NCBI GenBank assembly: GCA_002376325.1
Contig: DFMR01000091.1
Coordinates: 1 to 13,610, forward strand
Direction of reading: 5' to 3'
DNA: 13,610 nucleotides
From: Proteobacteria bacterium UBA3588
Lineage (GTDB): Bacteria; Pseudomonadota; Gammaproteobacteria; Thiohalomonadales; Thiohalomonadaceae
Part shown: positions 1 through 6,516 of the stretch, piece by piece
Layout: each line of letters starts with the position of its first letter
How positions within the stretch are numbered: the stretch's first letter is position 1
Notes under the pieces: model-generated
Told to the model about the DNA's origin: nothing
Database searches by the model: none
What the model saw: only the letters and a program-made list of their open reading frames with translations
Made by a program: the position numbers and the translations under genes

Positions 1-342
1 CCGCCGTTCGGCTTCGCCATTCCCGGCGGCTTTGTCGACGTGGGGGAGACCCTGGAGCATGCTGCGGTGCGCGAGGCCTTGGAAGAGACCTCGCTCGACA
101 TCACGCTTACGGCCCTGCTCGGCTGCTACTCGAATCCTTCCCGCGACCCGCGCGGCCACTCGGTGACCGCCGTCTACGTGGCCGAGGCCCGTGGCGAGCC
201 ACGGGCCGCCGATGACGCCCTCAATCTCGCCGTCTTTCCCATTGACGCCTTGCCGGGCGAGCTTGCCTTCGACCATGACATGGTGTTGGCGGATTACCTG
301 CGTTATCGCTCGAGCGGAGAGGTGGCGCCGCTGCGGACCTGA
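1..342 (+). CDS. Nudix hydrolase, 5'-truncated (ADP-ribose pyrophosphatase-like, COG1051 type)
   Basis: This gene is cut by the left edge; the visible 113 residues read in frame from base 1. Nudix hydrolases cleave nucleoside diphosphates linked to another moiety, using Mg2+ held by the Nudix box. The box GX5EX7REUXEEXGU is present: it starts at Gly10 of the visible part (GGFVDVGE) and continues to REALEETS, so the usual Gly after EEX is replaced by Ser. Downstream, the run NPSRDPRGHSVTAVYVA resembles the DPRGH segment of COG1051 proteins, which is why I prefer an ADP-ribose-pyrophosphatase-like subgroup, but the substrate cannot be set from sequence alone. The GTG at 40 lies inside the Nudix box, so it is not the real start. 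The reading frame stops with TGA at 340-342, 150 bp before the next gene on the same strand. Confidence 0.85.
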   Translation, partial: PPFGFAIPGGFVDVGETLEHAAVREALEETSLDITLTALLGCYSNPSRDPRGHSVTAVYVAEARGEPRAADDALNLAVFPIDALPGELAFDHDMVLADYLRYRSSGEVAPLRT

Positions 343-492
343 GCGGACCTTCCTGTTTACACTTCGGATTGGTGCGGACATCGCGGCGGAGCCTTGAACT
401 TTGCGCCAACCACCTCCACCCCTGGCTATATGTCCGACAAATCCGGTAAGCTATCGCGCTTCGATTTTCCACCGACACCATAGGGAGACTGC
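343..492. other. Intergenic gap before the MoxR gene
   Basis: This 150-bp gap separates the Nudix gene from the MoxR-family gene. There is a TATATG-like element at 427-432, but no convincing -35 box at 16-18 bp before it (TTGAAC at 394-399 is too far away). A good ribosome binding site, GGGAG, sits at 483-487, five bases before the ATG at 493. I see no terminator hairpin after the Nudix gene. Confidence 0.4.
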
Positions 493-1536
493 ATGCGTCC
501 CGCACACATCACGCAGATTCTGGAACGGGAGTTTTTGAGCACGCACGCAGGGCACCATACGCCGGTGATGCTGTGGGGCCCGCCAGGGGTCGGCAAGTCG
601 CAGATGGTGCTCCAGGTGGGCGCCCGTCATCAGGTGCCGGTGATCGATATCCGTCTGTCGCAGATGGAGCCGAGCGACCTGCGCGGTATCCCGTTCCGGA
701 TCGAGCAGCGGGTGGAGTGGGCGGTCCCTGCGATGCTGCCCGATGTGGCACGTCACGGCGAGCAGGGCATCCTGTTTCTCGACGAGATCACCTCGGCACC
801 GCCCTCCGTATCGGCCGCCGCCTATCAGTTGATCCTCGACCGCCGCCTTGGCGAGTATCGCGTGCCGGCGGGATGGGCCATCTTCGCCGCCGGCAACCGG
901 CAGGGCGATCGCGGCGTCACCTATGCCATGCCGGCGCCGCTGGCCAACCGTTTCTCCCACTTTGAGGTGGAGACGCATCTCGACGACTGGGTGCTGTGGG
1001 CCTATCAGAACGGCGTCGACGAACGGGTCATCGCCTTCCTGCGCTTCCGTCCCGAGCTGTTGTTCGATTTCGATCCGGCGCACAACCCCATCGCATTTCC
1101 GTCGCCGCGCTCCTGGGAGTTCGCCCACCGCGCGCTGCACAAGTTCGGCGAGGCGCACGAACTGCTGGTCTCGTCGCTGCAGGCCTGCGTCGGTCCCGCC
1201 GCCGGCATCGAGGCCGCCGCCTTCATCCGCAATCTGGACAAGTTGCCGGACATCGACGCCATCATCGCCCGTGAGCCGGTGGCGGTGCCCAAGGAGATCG
1301 ACCTGCAATACGCCGTCGCCTCGGCGCTGGTGGCGCGCGCCCTGCGTGCCAAGGCGGAACGCAAGGGGGCCGAAGTGTATGGTCCGATCCTCGAGTACGC
1401 GGGCCGTTTCAGCCAACGCGAGATGGGCGTGATGCTGGTCTCCGACATGCACCGCGCCATCGGCCAGGATATCTTCTCGGTGCCCGAATTCGGCCCTTGG
1501 GCCCAGGCGGTGGCGGACGTGATGTTGTACGACTGA
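493..1536 (+). CDS. MoxR-family AAA+ ATPase
   Basis: This is a 347-aa cytoplasmic AAA+ ATPase of the MoxR branch; such ATPases remodel or activate target proteins, usually with a VWA-domain partner encoded next door. Visible motifs are Walker A GPPGVGKS (residues 29-36), Walker B ILFLDE (93-98), a sensor-1 Asn in FAAGN (Asn135), an arginine-finger candidate in ANRF (Arg153) and a sensor-2 candidate in SPRSWEF (Arg206). The C-terminal part after about residue 220 is helical, as in the lid region, with no added domain. The ATG at 493 has an AGGGAGA ribosome binding site at 482-488. The next gene encodes a VWA protein, fitting a MoxR-VWA pair. It resembles CbbQ and NorQ in general build, but neither RuBisCO nor nitric oxide reductase genes are in view. 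The client is unknown. Confidence 0.9.
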   Translation: MRPAHITQILEREFLSTHAGHHTPVMLWGPPGVGKSQMVLQVGARHQVPVIDIRLSQMEPSDLRGIPFRIEQRVEWAVPAMLPDVARHGEQGILFLDEITSAPPSVSAAAYQLILDRRLGEYRVPAGWAIFAAGNRQGDRGVTYAMPAPLANRFSHFEVETHLDDWVLWAYQNGVDERVIAFLRFRPELLFDFDPAHNPIAFPSPRSWEFAHRALHKFGEAHELLVSSLQACVGPAAGIEAAAFIRNLDKLPDIDAIIAREPVAVPKEIDLQYAVASALVARALRAKAERKGAEVYGPILEYAGRFSQREMGVMLVSDMHRAIGQDIFSVPEFGPWAQAVADVMLYD

Positions 1537-1545
1537 AGAAATATC

Positions 1546-1638
1546 AACCGCAAAGTACGCGAAGGTAACGAAGGAATGAATTCACTCGTTCGGCAAAATA
1601 GCGTATTCCCTTTGCGTCACTTCGCGTCCTTAGTGGTT
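1546..1638. repeat. Imperfect palindromic repeat between the MoxR and VWA genes
   Basis: The left arm (1546-1577, beginning AACCGCAAAGTACGCGAAGG) and the right arm (1605-1638, ending CGCGTCCTTAGTGGTT) are imperfect reverse complements of about 32-34 bp, with a 27-bp centre. The arms consist of degenerate short units (CGCRAAG / ACGAAGG). This resembles widespread intergenic palindromic repeats of the type AACC-CAAAG-ACGCGAAGG seen in many proteobacteria. It fills nearly the whole 113-bp gap and ends 11 bp before the next ATG. No transposase or T-run is present, so it looks like a non-coding dispersed element that could form a hairpin in the operon mRNA. Confidence 0.75.
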
Positions 1639-1649
1639 TGCCTGTCCTA

Positions 1650-2903
1650 ATGAGTGATCTCGAAACGAAATTGAGCGCGGCGCGCACCAAGCTGATCCTG
1701 GACAAGCCGTTCCTGGGGGCGCTGGTGTTGCGCCTGCCGCTGATCGAGGCCGATCCTGGTTGGTGCAAGACCACCGCGACCGACGCTCGCGCGCTCTATT
1801 ACAACGCCGACTACATCGACCGGCTCACCCTCGATCAGATGCAGTTTGCCCTGGCCCACGAAGCGCTGCACTGCGCCCTGTCCCATTTCGCCCGCCGTCA
1901 GCACCGTGATCGCCACCGCTGGGATCTGGCCTGCGACTTCGCCATCAATCCGCTGCTGGTGGAGGAGGGGCTGACGCCGGTGCAGGATGCGCTGCTGCTG
2001 AATGAGTTCAAGGGGATGACGGCGGAGGAGATCTACCCCTGCCTGGACGAGGCGGAATCTCTGCATCCGCACGACGATCACCTCTACGATCAGGAGAGCG
2101 GTGCCGAGGGCGGCAGCGCCGGCAGCGGCGGGGATCGCGGCGAGGGCGGTGCCGGCAATGCGTCGCGCGAGCGGCAGGAGAACCAGGGCGGCGGCGGCGA
2201 GCCGCAGCGACAGCAGGAGAAGCCATCGGACGGCGGTGGCGGCGCGCCGAAACCGCGGCCGCTGTCGCACGAGGAGCGCGAGCGGTTGTCGGTGCAGTGG
2301 CGCCAGCGCATGGCCGGCGCCGCGCAGCAGGCGTTACAGGCGGGCAAGATGGGCGGCGCCCTGGCGCGTCTCATCGACCACCTGCTGCAACCGCAGCTGC
2401 CGTGGCGCATGCTGCTGGCCAAATACATGACCGTGACCGCGCGCGACGACTACAACTACTCGCGTCCGTCGCGGCGCGAGGGCGATGCCATCTTCCCCAG
2501 CCTGCGCTCGTCGGAGATCGACGTGGTGGTTGCGCTGGATACCAGCGGTTCTATCGGCGATAAGGATATGGCCGAGTTTCTCAGCGAGGTCGACGCCGTC
2601 AAGGGGCAGGTGCGGGCGCGCGTCACCTTGCACGCCTGCGATGCCCATCTGGCCGATGACGGGCCGTGGTGCTACGAGCCGTGGGAGGAGTTCAAGCTGC
2701 CCCGTCAGTTCGCCGGCGGCGGCGGCACCTCCTTCCGGCCCGTGTTCGACTGGCTGGAGCGCGAGGGGCGACGCCCCGACCTGCTGCTCTATTTCACCGA
2801 CGCCGACGGCGAGTTTCCGCAACATGAGCCAAACTTTCCGGTGATATGGCTGGTCAAGGGCCGCGCCAAGGTCCCCTGGGGCCAGCGCATACAGCTTAAC
2901 TGA
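1650..2903 (+). CDS. DUF2201-like protein: HExxH metallopeptidase-like domain plus C-terminal VWA domain
   Basis: This 417-aa soluble protein has two domains. The N-terminal domain (about 1-140) contains HEALH (70-74) followed by SHF with His79 and WDLACDFAIN (91-100), matching the putative zinc-peptidase domain of DUF2201 proteins. A Gly/Gln/Arg-rich low-complexity linker covers about 150-205. The C-terminal VWA-like domain (about 285-417) carries a MIDAS motif DTSGS (297-301), a Thr in GGGGTS (Thr360) and an Asp in FTDADG (Asp384), so metal binding there looks intact. By family knowledge such proteins pair with MoxR ATPases, and the MoxR gene lies directly upstream. I chose ATG 1650 over TTG 1638 because the TTG lies in the last bases of the palindromic repeat. 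Neither start has a clear Shine-Dalgarno sequence. Whether it really cleaves peptides is not known. Confidence 0.88.
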   Translation: MSDLETKLSAARTKLILDKPFLGALVLRLPLIEADPGWCKTTATDARALYYNADYIDRLTLDQMQFALAHEALHCALSHFARRQHRDRHRWDLACDFAINPLLVEEGLTPVQDALLLNEFKGMTAEEIYPCLDEAESLHPHDDHLYDQESGAEGGSAGSGGDRGEGGAGNASRERQENQGGGGEPQRQQEKPSDGGGGAPKPRPLSHEERERLSVQWRQRMAGAAQQALQAGKMGGALARLIDHLLQPQLPWRMLLAKYMTVTARDDYNYSRPSRREGDAIFPSLRSSEIDVVVALDTSGSIGDKDMAEFLSEVDAVKGQVRARVTLHACDAHLADDGPWCYEPWEEFKLPRQFAGGGGTSFRPVFDWLEREGRRPDLLLYFTDADGEFPQHEPNFPVIWLVKGRAKVPWGQRIQLN

Positions 2904-2906
2904 CAG

Positions 2907-2977
2907 TTCCGAGTTCAAAGTTCCGGGTTTCGAAAACCGGGAACCCGAAACCCGGAACTGGGAACTTCGAACTCGGA
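2907..2977. repeat. Palindromic repeat between the VWA gene and the DsrS-like gene
   Basis: The left arm (2908-2932, TCCGAGTTC then AAAGTTCCGGGTTTCG) and the right arm (2946-2977) are reverse complements, apart from one base change and an extra 7-bp AGTTCCC-type unit in the right arm. A second small inverted element (ACCGGGAACCC) lies at the centre. The element starts four bases after the stop codon of the upstream gene and ends 15 bases before the next ATG. It belongs to a different sequence type from the element at 1546-1638. No ORF or T-run is present, so it is a non-coding palindrome rather than a standard terminator. Confidence 0.75.
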
Positions 2978-2992
2978 GCCCGAAACCGATCT

Positions 2993-4105
2993 ATGGAACT
3001 TAGCAGCGAAGACAGCCTGCGCCTCAACGTGTTGATCGCCAATGCCCAGGCGATCCGCATCGACGAGAACAACCTGGTGGTGTACGGCCTCAACGGCGAG
3101 CGCGAAATGAAGGTGGCGCTCAATCCCAGCGGCAGGGCCGACCACTATTTGCAGCAGGTGCGCGAGATGTTGTCGGGGCAGGTGCTGGGTTCGCCCGGCG
3201 GTTATCCAGTGTTTCTACGGCGCTGGACCCGCATGGGGCAGATCAACAACGATGATCTGGACAAGTTGCTGATGCTGGGCGAACCCGAGGCGGTGGTGGC
3301 GGTAACCCGTTCGCGCCACCTGACCGACGAGCTGGCGCGGCGTGCCTGGTGGGTAGCGCCCTATGCGGAGAACGCACGCCGCATGCTGGAACATCCGGCG
3401 GTGGTGGCGGGGTCCATGGGACCGGTGCTGGCCGAGTTCCTGGTGGAGCACCTGCCGTTCGAAACGGAGCATCAGGAGATGCTCGACACGGTGCGACTGG
3501 TGTTGCAGTCGGGCCTCATCGGCGCGGAGACACGGCGCAGGTTGTGGGACAGCGGGCGCACGCGCAAGACCTACCGCGTCGGTTTTCTCACCGCGCAGAG
3601 CGAGGCGTTTCCAGAGCCGGCGGCGGCACGCGCCGATTTGGGGCAGTACGGTCCGCTGCTGCTGCCGCTGCTGCCGGGCAACCCCTTTGCCGGTCTGTTG
3701 TTCACGCTGCTCGACAGCGCAGGGCAGACCTTTGTGGCGGTGGCGGCAGATACCCTGCAACGGCCCGCCGATCAGGATGTGGTCACCGCGCTGACCAATG
3801 CCCTGGGCCACTATTTCGCGGTAGCGCGACTGGTCGTCGAATCGCCGCGCGAGATCGCCACGATCGAACAGATGGTGGAGGCGTTGTGCGGTATGCAGGA
3901 AGGGCCGTTGCACGAGCTGCTGGCCGCTGTTCCTGCACTGACGGCAGAGATCCATGCGATGCTGTTCCTGGCGCAGATCGACGAGGCGATCGTGACGCCG
4001 ATCTTCGCCCACACCGACGCCGTCGGCAGCGTGATGCGTAAAAAACTCGAACCGGTGTTGCAGCCGATCCAGCAGCAGTTCGCGGTGCTGCGCGGGGGCC
4101 GATGA
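2993..4105 (+). CDS. dsrS: DsrS-like protein of unknown biochemical function
   Basis: This is a 370-aa soluble protein with no signal peptide, membrane segment or known catalytic motif that I can point to. The N-terminal part (ELSSEDSLRLNVL, then LGSPGGYPVFLRRWTRMGQ at about 64-82 and LGEPEAVVAVTRS) and its length of about 41 kDa resemble the protein named DsrS in purple sulfur bacteria such as Allochromatium vinosum. There the gene follows the dsr sulfur-oxidation genes and has been linked to their regulation. This assignment comes from remembered resemblance and needs a search. No other dsr gene is in the window; instead it sits with a MoxR/VWA pair. The ATG at 2993 is supported by the family-like N-terminus, not by the ribosome binding site, since only a distant CGGAG (2974-2978) precedes it. 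Its last four bases overlap the next gene (ATGA), implying coupled translation. Confidence 0.6.
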   Translation: MELSSEDSLRLNVLIANAQAIRIDENNLVVYGLNGEREMKVALNPSGRADHYLQQVREMLSGQVLGSPGGYPVFLRRWTRMGQINNDDLDKLLMLGEPEAVVAVTRSRHLTDELARRAWWVAPYAENARRMLEHPAVVAGSMGPVLAEFLVEHLPFETEHQEMLDTVRLVLQSGLIGAETRRRLWDSGRTRKTYRVGFLTAQSEAFPEPAAARADLGQYGPLLLPLLPGNPFAGLLFTLLDSAGQTFVAVAADTLQRPADQDVVTALTNALGHYFAVARLVVESPREIATIEQMVEALCGMQEGPLHELLAAVPALTAEIHAMLFLAQIDEAIVTPIFAHTDAVGSVMRKKLEPVLQPIQQQFAVLRGGR

Positions 4106-4650
4106 GCGCGGTGCCGGTCGCGCGCAGCGCCGTCACCGTGGTGGTGCAGGTCGCCGCCGATGTGGTGGCGCTCAATACCGGCTTCGATCCGCTCACCGTC
4201 GGCGAAAACCTTGCCCAACAGATCGACGACTACGTGCGGCGCCAGCAGCTCAGTTACTACCCGCCGCTGGATTTCTTCCGCCAACGGCCCGATGCCGTCG
4301 ATCCGGCGCTATTGGCGTTGCTGGACGAACTGGCCGGTTTCTGTCTCCACTACGCCCGCCATGAGTTGCGGCGCCGACCGCTGCCCACCTTCGCCGCCGT
4401 GCAGATCGCCCAGCTCAGCGTCCAGGCCTACGCCATGCCGCGCGTCAGGCGCCGCCAGCTCGATCGGCTGACGGCGCTGGCGCGCCACTACGCCCCCGAT
4501 ATGCTGCGTGCCGAGTTGCAGTTGTCGTCCGCGCGCAACGGTGGCGACGCGGCTGCGGTGGCGGCGGGGCTGCGCAGCGTCGAGCGCGATATGATGGCGG
4601 CGTTTGCCGCATTTTCCATCGTTGCCGGGCCGGTGGCGCTAAGTGGCTGA
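4102..4650 (+). CDS. Unrecognised 182-aa protein, coupled to the DsrS-like gene
   Basis: I do not recognise this protein. It is Arg/Ala/Leu-rich and looks mostly helical. It opens with a short hydrophobic stretch (ARSAVTVVVQVAADVVAL, about 7-24) that is too interrupted to be a confident signal peptide or membrane segment, followed by a conserved-looking YYPPLDFFRQRP (about 52-63). No metal-binding cluster or nucleotide motif is visible. The ATG overlaps the stop of the upstream gene (ATGA at 4102-4105) and a G-rich stretch at 4094-4098 could serve as the ribosome binding site, so it is almost certainly co-translated with the DsrS-like protein. It is the last gene of the MoxR/VWA set: the next 123 bp contain a probable new promoter. 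Its role is unknown, but the tight coupling suggests that it acts with its neighbour. Confidence 0.75.
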   Translation: MSAVPVARSAVTVVVQVAADVVALNTGFDPLTVGENLAQQIDDYVRRQQLSYYPPLDFFRQRPDAVDPALLALLDELAGFCLHYARHELRRRPLPTFAAVQIAQLSVQAYAMPRVRRRQLDRLTALARHYAPDMLRAELQLSSARNGGDAAAVAAGLRSVERDMMAAFAAFSIVAGPVALSG

Positions 4651-4693
4651 GCTCGGTGATAAGTTCAGCGCATCGGCCTATTCATACACTTGT

Positions 4694-4724
4694 TTGGTTC
4701 GCGCTGCCGTCTCTTGGGCATAAT
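4694..4724 (+). promoter_or_regulatory. Candidate sigma-70 promoter for adk
   Basis: A CATAAT box at 4719-4724 lies about 50 bp before the adk start codon, with a weak TTGGTT at 4694-4699 as a possible -35 (19-bp spacing). The -10 is good and the -35 is poor. The position in the 123-bp gap after the previous operon makes a promoter here likely, but this exact choice is uncertain. Confidence 0.35.
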
Positions 4725-4773
4725 GGTTGGCTGCGAAAAACCAAAACATCCGTTATCTCTCAGGAGCCGAGCA

Positions 4774-5430
4774 ATGCGATTGATTCTTTTGGGCGCCCCG
4801 GGCGCCGGTAAGGGTACCCAGGCCAAGTTCATCTGCGAAAAGTACAACATTCCCCAGATCTCCACCGGCGACATGCTGCGTGCGGCGGTCAAGGCCGGCA
4901 CCCCGCTGGGTCTGGAAGCGAAGAAGGTGATGGATGCCGGCGGCCTGGTCTCCGACGACATCATCCTCGGCCTGATCGACGAGCGCCTGAAGCAGGCCGA
5001 CTGCGCCAATGGTTTCCTGTTCGACGGTTTCCCGCGCACCATTCCGCAGGCCGAGTCGCTGAAGAAGCAGGGCGTGACCCTCGATTACATCGTCGAGATC
5101 GATGTCGACGACGCCGAGATCATCAAGCGCATGAGTGGTCGTCGCGTTCACCTCGCCTCCGGCCGCACCTATCACGTCATCTTCAATCCGCCCAAGGTGG
5201 AAGGCAAGGACGACGAGACCGGCGAGGAGCTGATCCAGCGTGAGGACGACAACGAGATCACTGTGCGTAAGCGTCTCGACGTCTACCACTCGCAGACCAA
5301 GCCGCTGGTCGAGTTCTACTCCAAGATGGCCGCCAGTGGCGCGGCCGGTGCGCCGAAGTATGTGAAGATCTCCGGCACCGGCAAGAGCGTCGACGAGAAC
5401 CGCGAAGCGGTCTTCGCTGCATTGGGCTAA
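4774..5430 (+). CDS. adk: Adenylate kinase
   Basis: Adenylate kinase interconverts ATP + AMP and 2 ADP in the cytoplasm and keeps the adenylate pool balanced. The 218-aa protein is close to the usual 214 aa of the E. coli enzyme. It has the P-loop GAPGAGKGTQ (residues 7-16), the AMP-binding STGDMLR (30-36) and the GFPRT segment (85-89). It also has a long-form LID domain (about 122-160) that lacks the four zinc-binding cysteines, as in most proteobacterial enzymes. ATG 4774 is chosen because MRLILLGAPGAGKGTQ is the canonical N-terminus and AGGAG lies at 4762-4766, seven bases before it. The frame extends upstream to TTG 4690, but that would read through the promoter region. A GC hairpin follows the stop codon. 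Confidence 0.97.
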   Translation: MRLILLGAPGAGKGTQAKFICEKYNIPQISTGDMLRAAVKAGTPLGLEAKKVMDAGGLVSDDIILGLIDERLKQADCANGFLFDGFPRTIPQAESLKKQGVTLDYIVEIDVDDAEIIKRMSGRRVHLASGRTYHVIFNPPKVEGKDDETGEELIQREDDNEITVRKRLDVYHSQTKPLVEFYSKMAASGAAGAPKYVKISGTGKSVDENREAVFAALG

Positions 5431-5440
5431 ATCGCTGCAA

Positions 5441-5470
5441 CACCGTCCCGGCCCGCTGGCCGGGGCGGTG
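5441..5470 (+). terminator. GC-rich hairpin after adk, possible terminator
   Basis: CACCGTCCCGGCC (5441-5453) pairs with GGCCGGGGCGGTG (5458-5470) around a 4-base loop, with one G-T wobble in 13 pairs. It starts 10 bp after the adk stop codon. The following CTTCCCTTCC is pyrimidine-rich but not a true T-run, so it may be a weak intrinsic terminator or only a 3'-end stabilising hairpin. Confidence 0.5.
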
Positions 5471-5491
5471 CTTCCCTTCCCGTATTCCCGC

Positions 5492-5497
5492 TATACT
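5492..5497 (+). promoter_or_regulatory. Candidate -10 box for hemH
   Basis: TATACT lies just after the adk hairpin and 34 bp before the hemH GTG start codon, a sensible place for a promoter. No recognisable -35 hexamer is found at the proper distance (the bases at 5469-5474 are TGCTTC), so only the -10 element is supported. Confidence 0.3.
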
Positions 5498-5530
5498 GCC
5501 CCCTGTTTCCTGTCCGAGGGCGCTAGCTCA

Positions 5531-6511
5531 GTGACCGTCATCAACCCCGCAACAGGCGTGCTTATCACCAATCTCGGCACACCCGACGCGCCGACGCCGG
5601 CGGCGTTGCGCCGCTACCTGGCCGAATTTCTTTGGGACAAACGAGTAGTCGACCTGCCGCGTCCGCTGTGGTGGCTGATCCTGCACGGCATCATCCTGCG
5701 TACCCGGCCCAAGCGCTCCGCCGCCCTCTATGGCAAGGTGTGGGGCGAACAGGGTTCGCCGCTGCTCGCCACCGCCCGCCGGCAGCGCGAACGGCTCGCC
5801 GCCGAACTTAAGGAGCGTGGCCATCAGGTGCCGGTGGTGCTGGGGATGCGTTACGGCAAACCGTCGATCGCCGCGGCGATCGACGAATTGCATGCGGCTG
5901 GCGTGCGGCGCGTGGTGGTTTTGCCGCTTTATCCGCAGAATTCGTGCAGCACCACCGCCTCGACCTTCGATGCGGTGAGCGCCGCACTGGCGGCGCGACG
6001 CGCGCTGCCGGCGCTGGAGTTTATCGCCGACTATCACCTGCATCCCGGTTATATCGGTGCGCTGGCCGCCTCGATCCGCGAAGCGTGGTCGCAGCAGGCT
6101 CCGGCCGAGCGCATCATTTTTTCCTTCCACGGTACGCCGCAGCGTTTTGCCGACGAGGGTGATCTCTACTACGACCAATGCCGCGCCACGGCCGCGGCAC
6201 TGGCGGATACCCTGGAACTGCCGGCGGAGCGCTGGCTGATGACCTTTCAGTCGCGTTTCGGCCGCGAACCGTGGTTGCAGCCCTACACCGACCGGACACT
6301 GGCGGCGTTGCCCGGTCAGGGGGTGAAGAGCGTCGATATCGTCTGCCCCGGATTTTCCGCCGACTGCCTGGAGACGCTGGAGGAGATCGCCCTGGGCAAC
6401 CGTGAGCATTTCCTCGCCGCCGGCGGCGAACGTTACCGTTACATCCCCGCCCTCAACGAGCGCCCCGACCACATCGCCGCACTGGCCGATCTGGTCGGGG
6501 CCCGGTTTTGA
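5531..6511 (+). CDS. hemH: Ferrochelatase
   Basis: Ferrochelatase inserts Fe2+ into protoporphyrin IX, the last step of protoheme synthesis; bacterial forms are cytoplasmic or peripheral at the inner membrane. The 326-aa length is normal for the family. Signature parts are NLGTPDAPT (14-22), YPQNSCSTTAST (134-145), the active-site FSFHGTP with His200, FQSRFGREPWLQP (239-251) and CPGFSADCLETLEE (272-285), which holds the conserved acidic residues. I chose the GTG at 5531, preceded by GAGGG at 5516-5520. The earlier GTG at 5468 lies inside the adk hairpin and before the TATACT box. The gene is convergent with the downstream lon-like gene; the 255 bp between them carry two palindromic repeats. 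Confidence 0.95.
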   Translation: MTVINPATGVLITNLGTPDAPTPAALRRYLAEFLWDKRVVDLPRPLWWLILHGIILRTRPKRSAALYGKVWGEQGSPLLATARRQRERLAAELKERGHQVPVVLGMRYGKPSIAAAIDELHAAGVRRVVVLPLYPQNSCSTTASTFDAVSAALAARRALPALEFIADYHLHPGYIGALAASIREAWSQQAPAERIIFSFHGTPQRFADEGDLYYDQCRATAAALADTLELPAERWLMTFQSRFGREPWLQPYTDRTLAALPGQGVKSVDIVCPGFSADCLETLEEIALGNREHFLAAGGERYRYIPALNERPDHIAALADLVGARF

Positions 6512-6516
6512 TCCTG

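Noticed and set aside
451..1452. 333-aa open frame antisense to the MoxR gene
   Set aside because: It is His/Arg/Gly-rich with no domain, and the opposite strand has intact AAA+ motifs. Long antisense frames are expected in GC-rich DNA.
2100..2270. GGC/GCG-rich tract as a DNA repeat array
   Set aside because: It is an in-frame coding stretch for the Gly/Gln-rich linker of the VWA protein. The units are irregular.
493..2903. Assignment of the MoxR/VWA pair as CbbQ-CbbO or NorQ-NorD
   Set aside because: No RuBisCO or nitric oxide reductase gene is near, and the VWA protein has an HExxH-type N-terminal domain that fits the DUF2201 type rather than CbbO or NorD.
4690..4773. Upstream extension of adk to TTG 4690
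   Set aside because: It would add 28 residues before the canonical N-terminus, has no ribosome binding site and overlaps the likely promoter. ATG 4774 has AGGAG at the right distance.
5468..5530. Upstream GTG start for hemH
   Set aside because: It lies in the stem of the adk hairpin and before the TATACT box. The added residues do not look like ferrochelatase.
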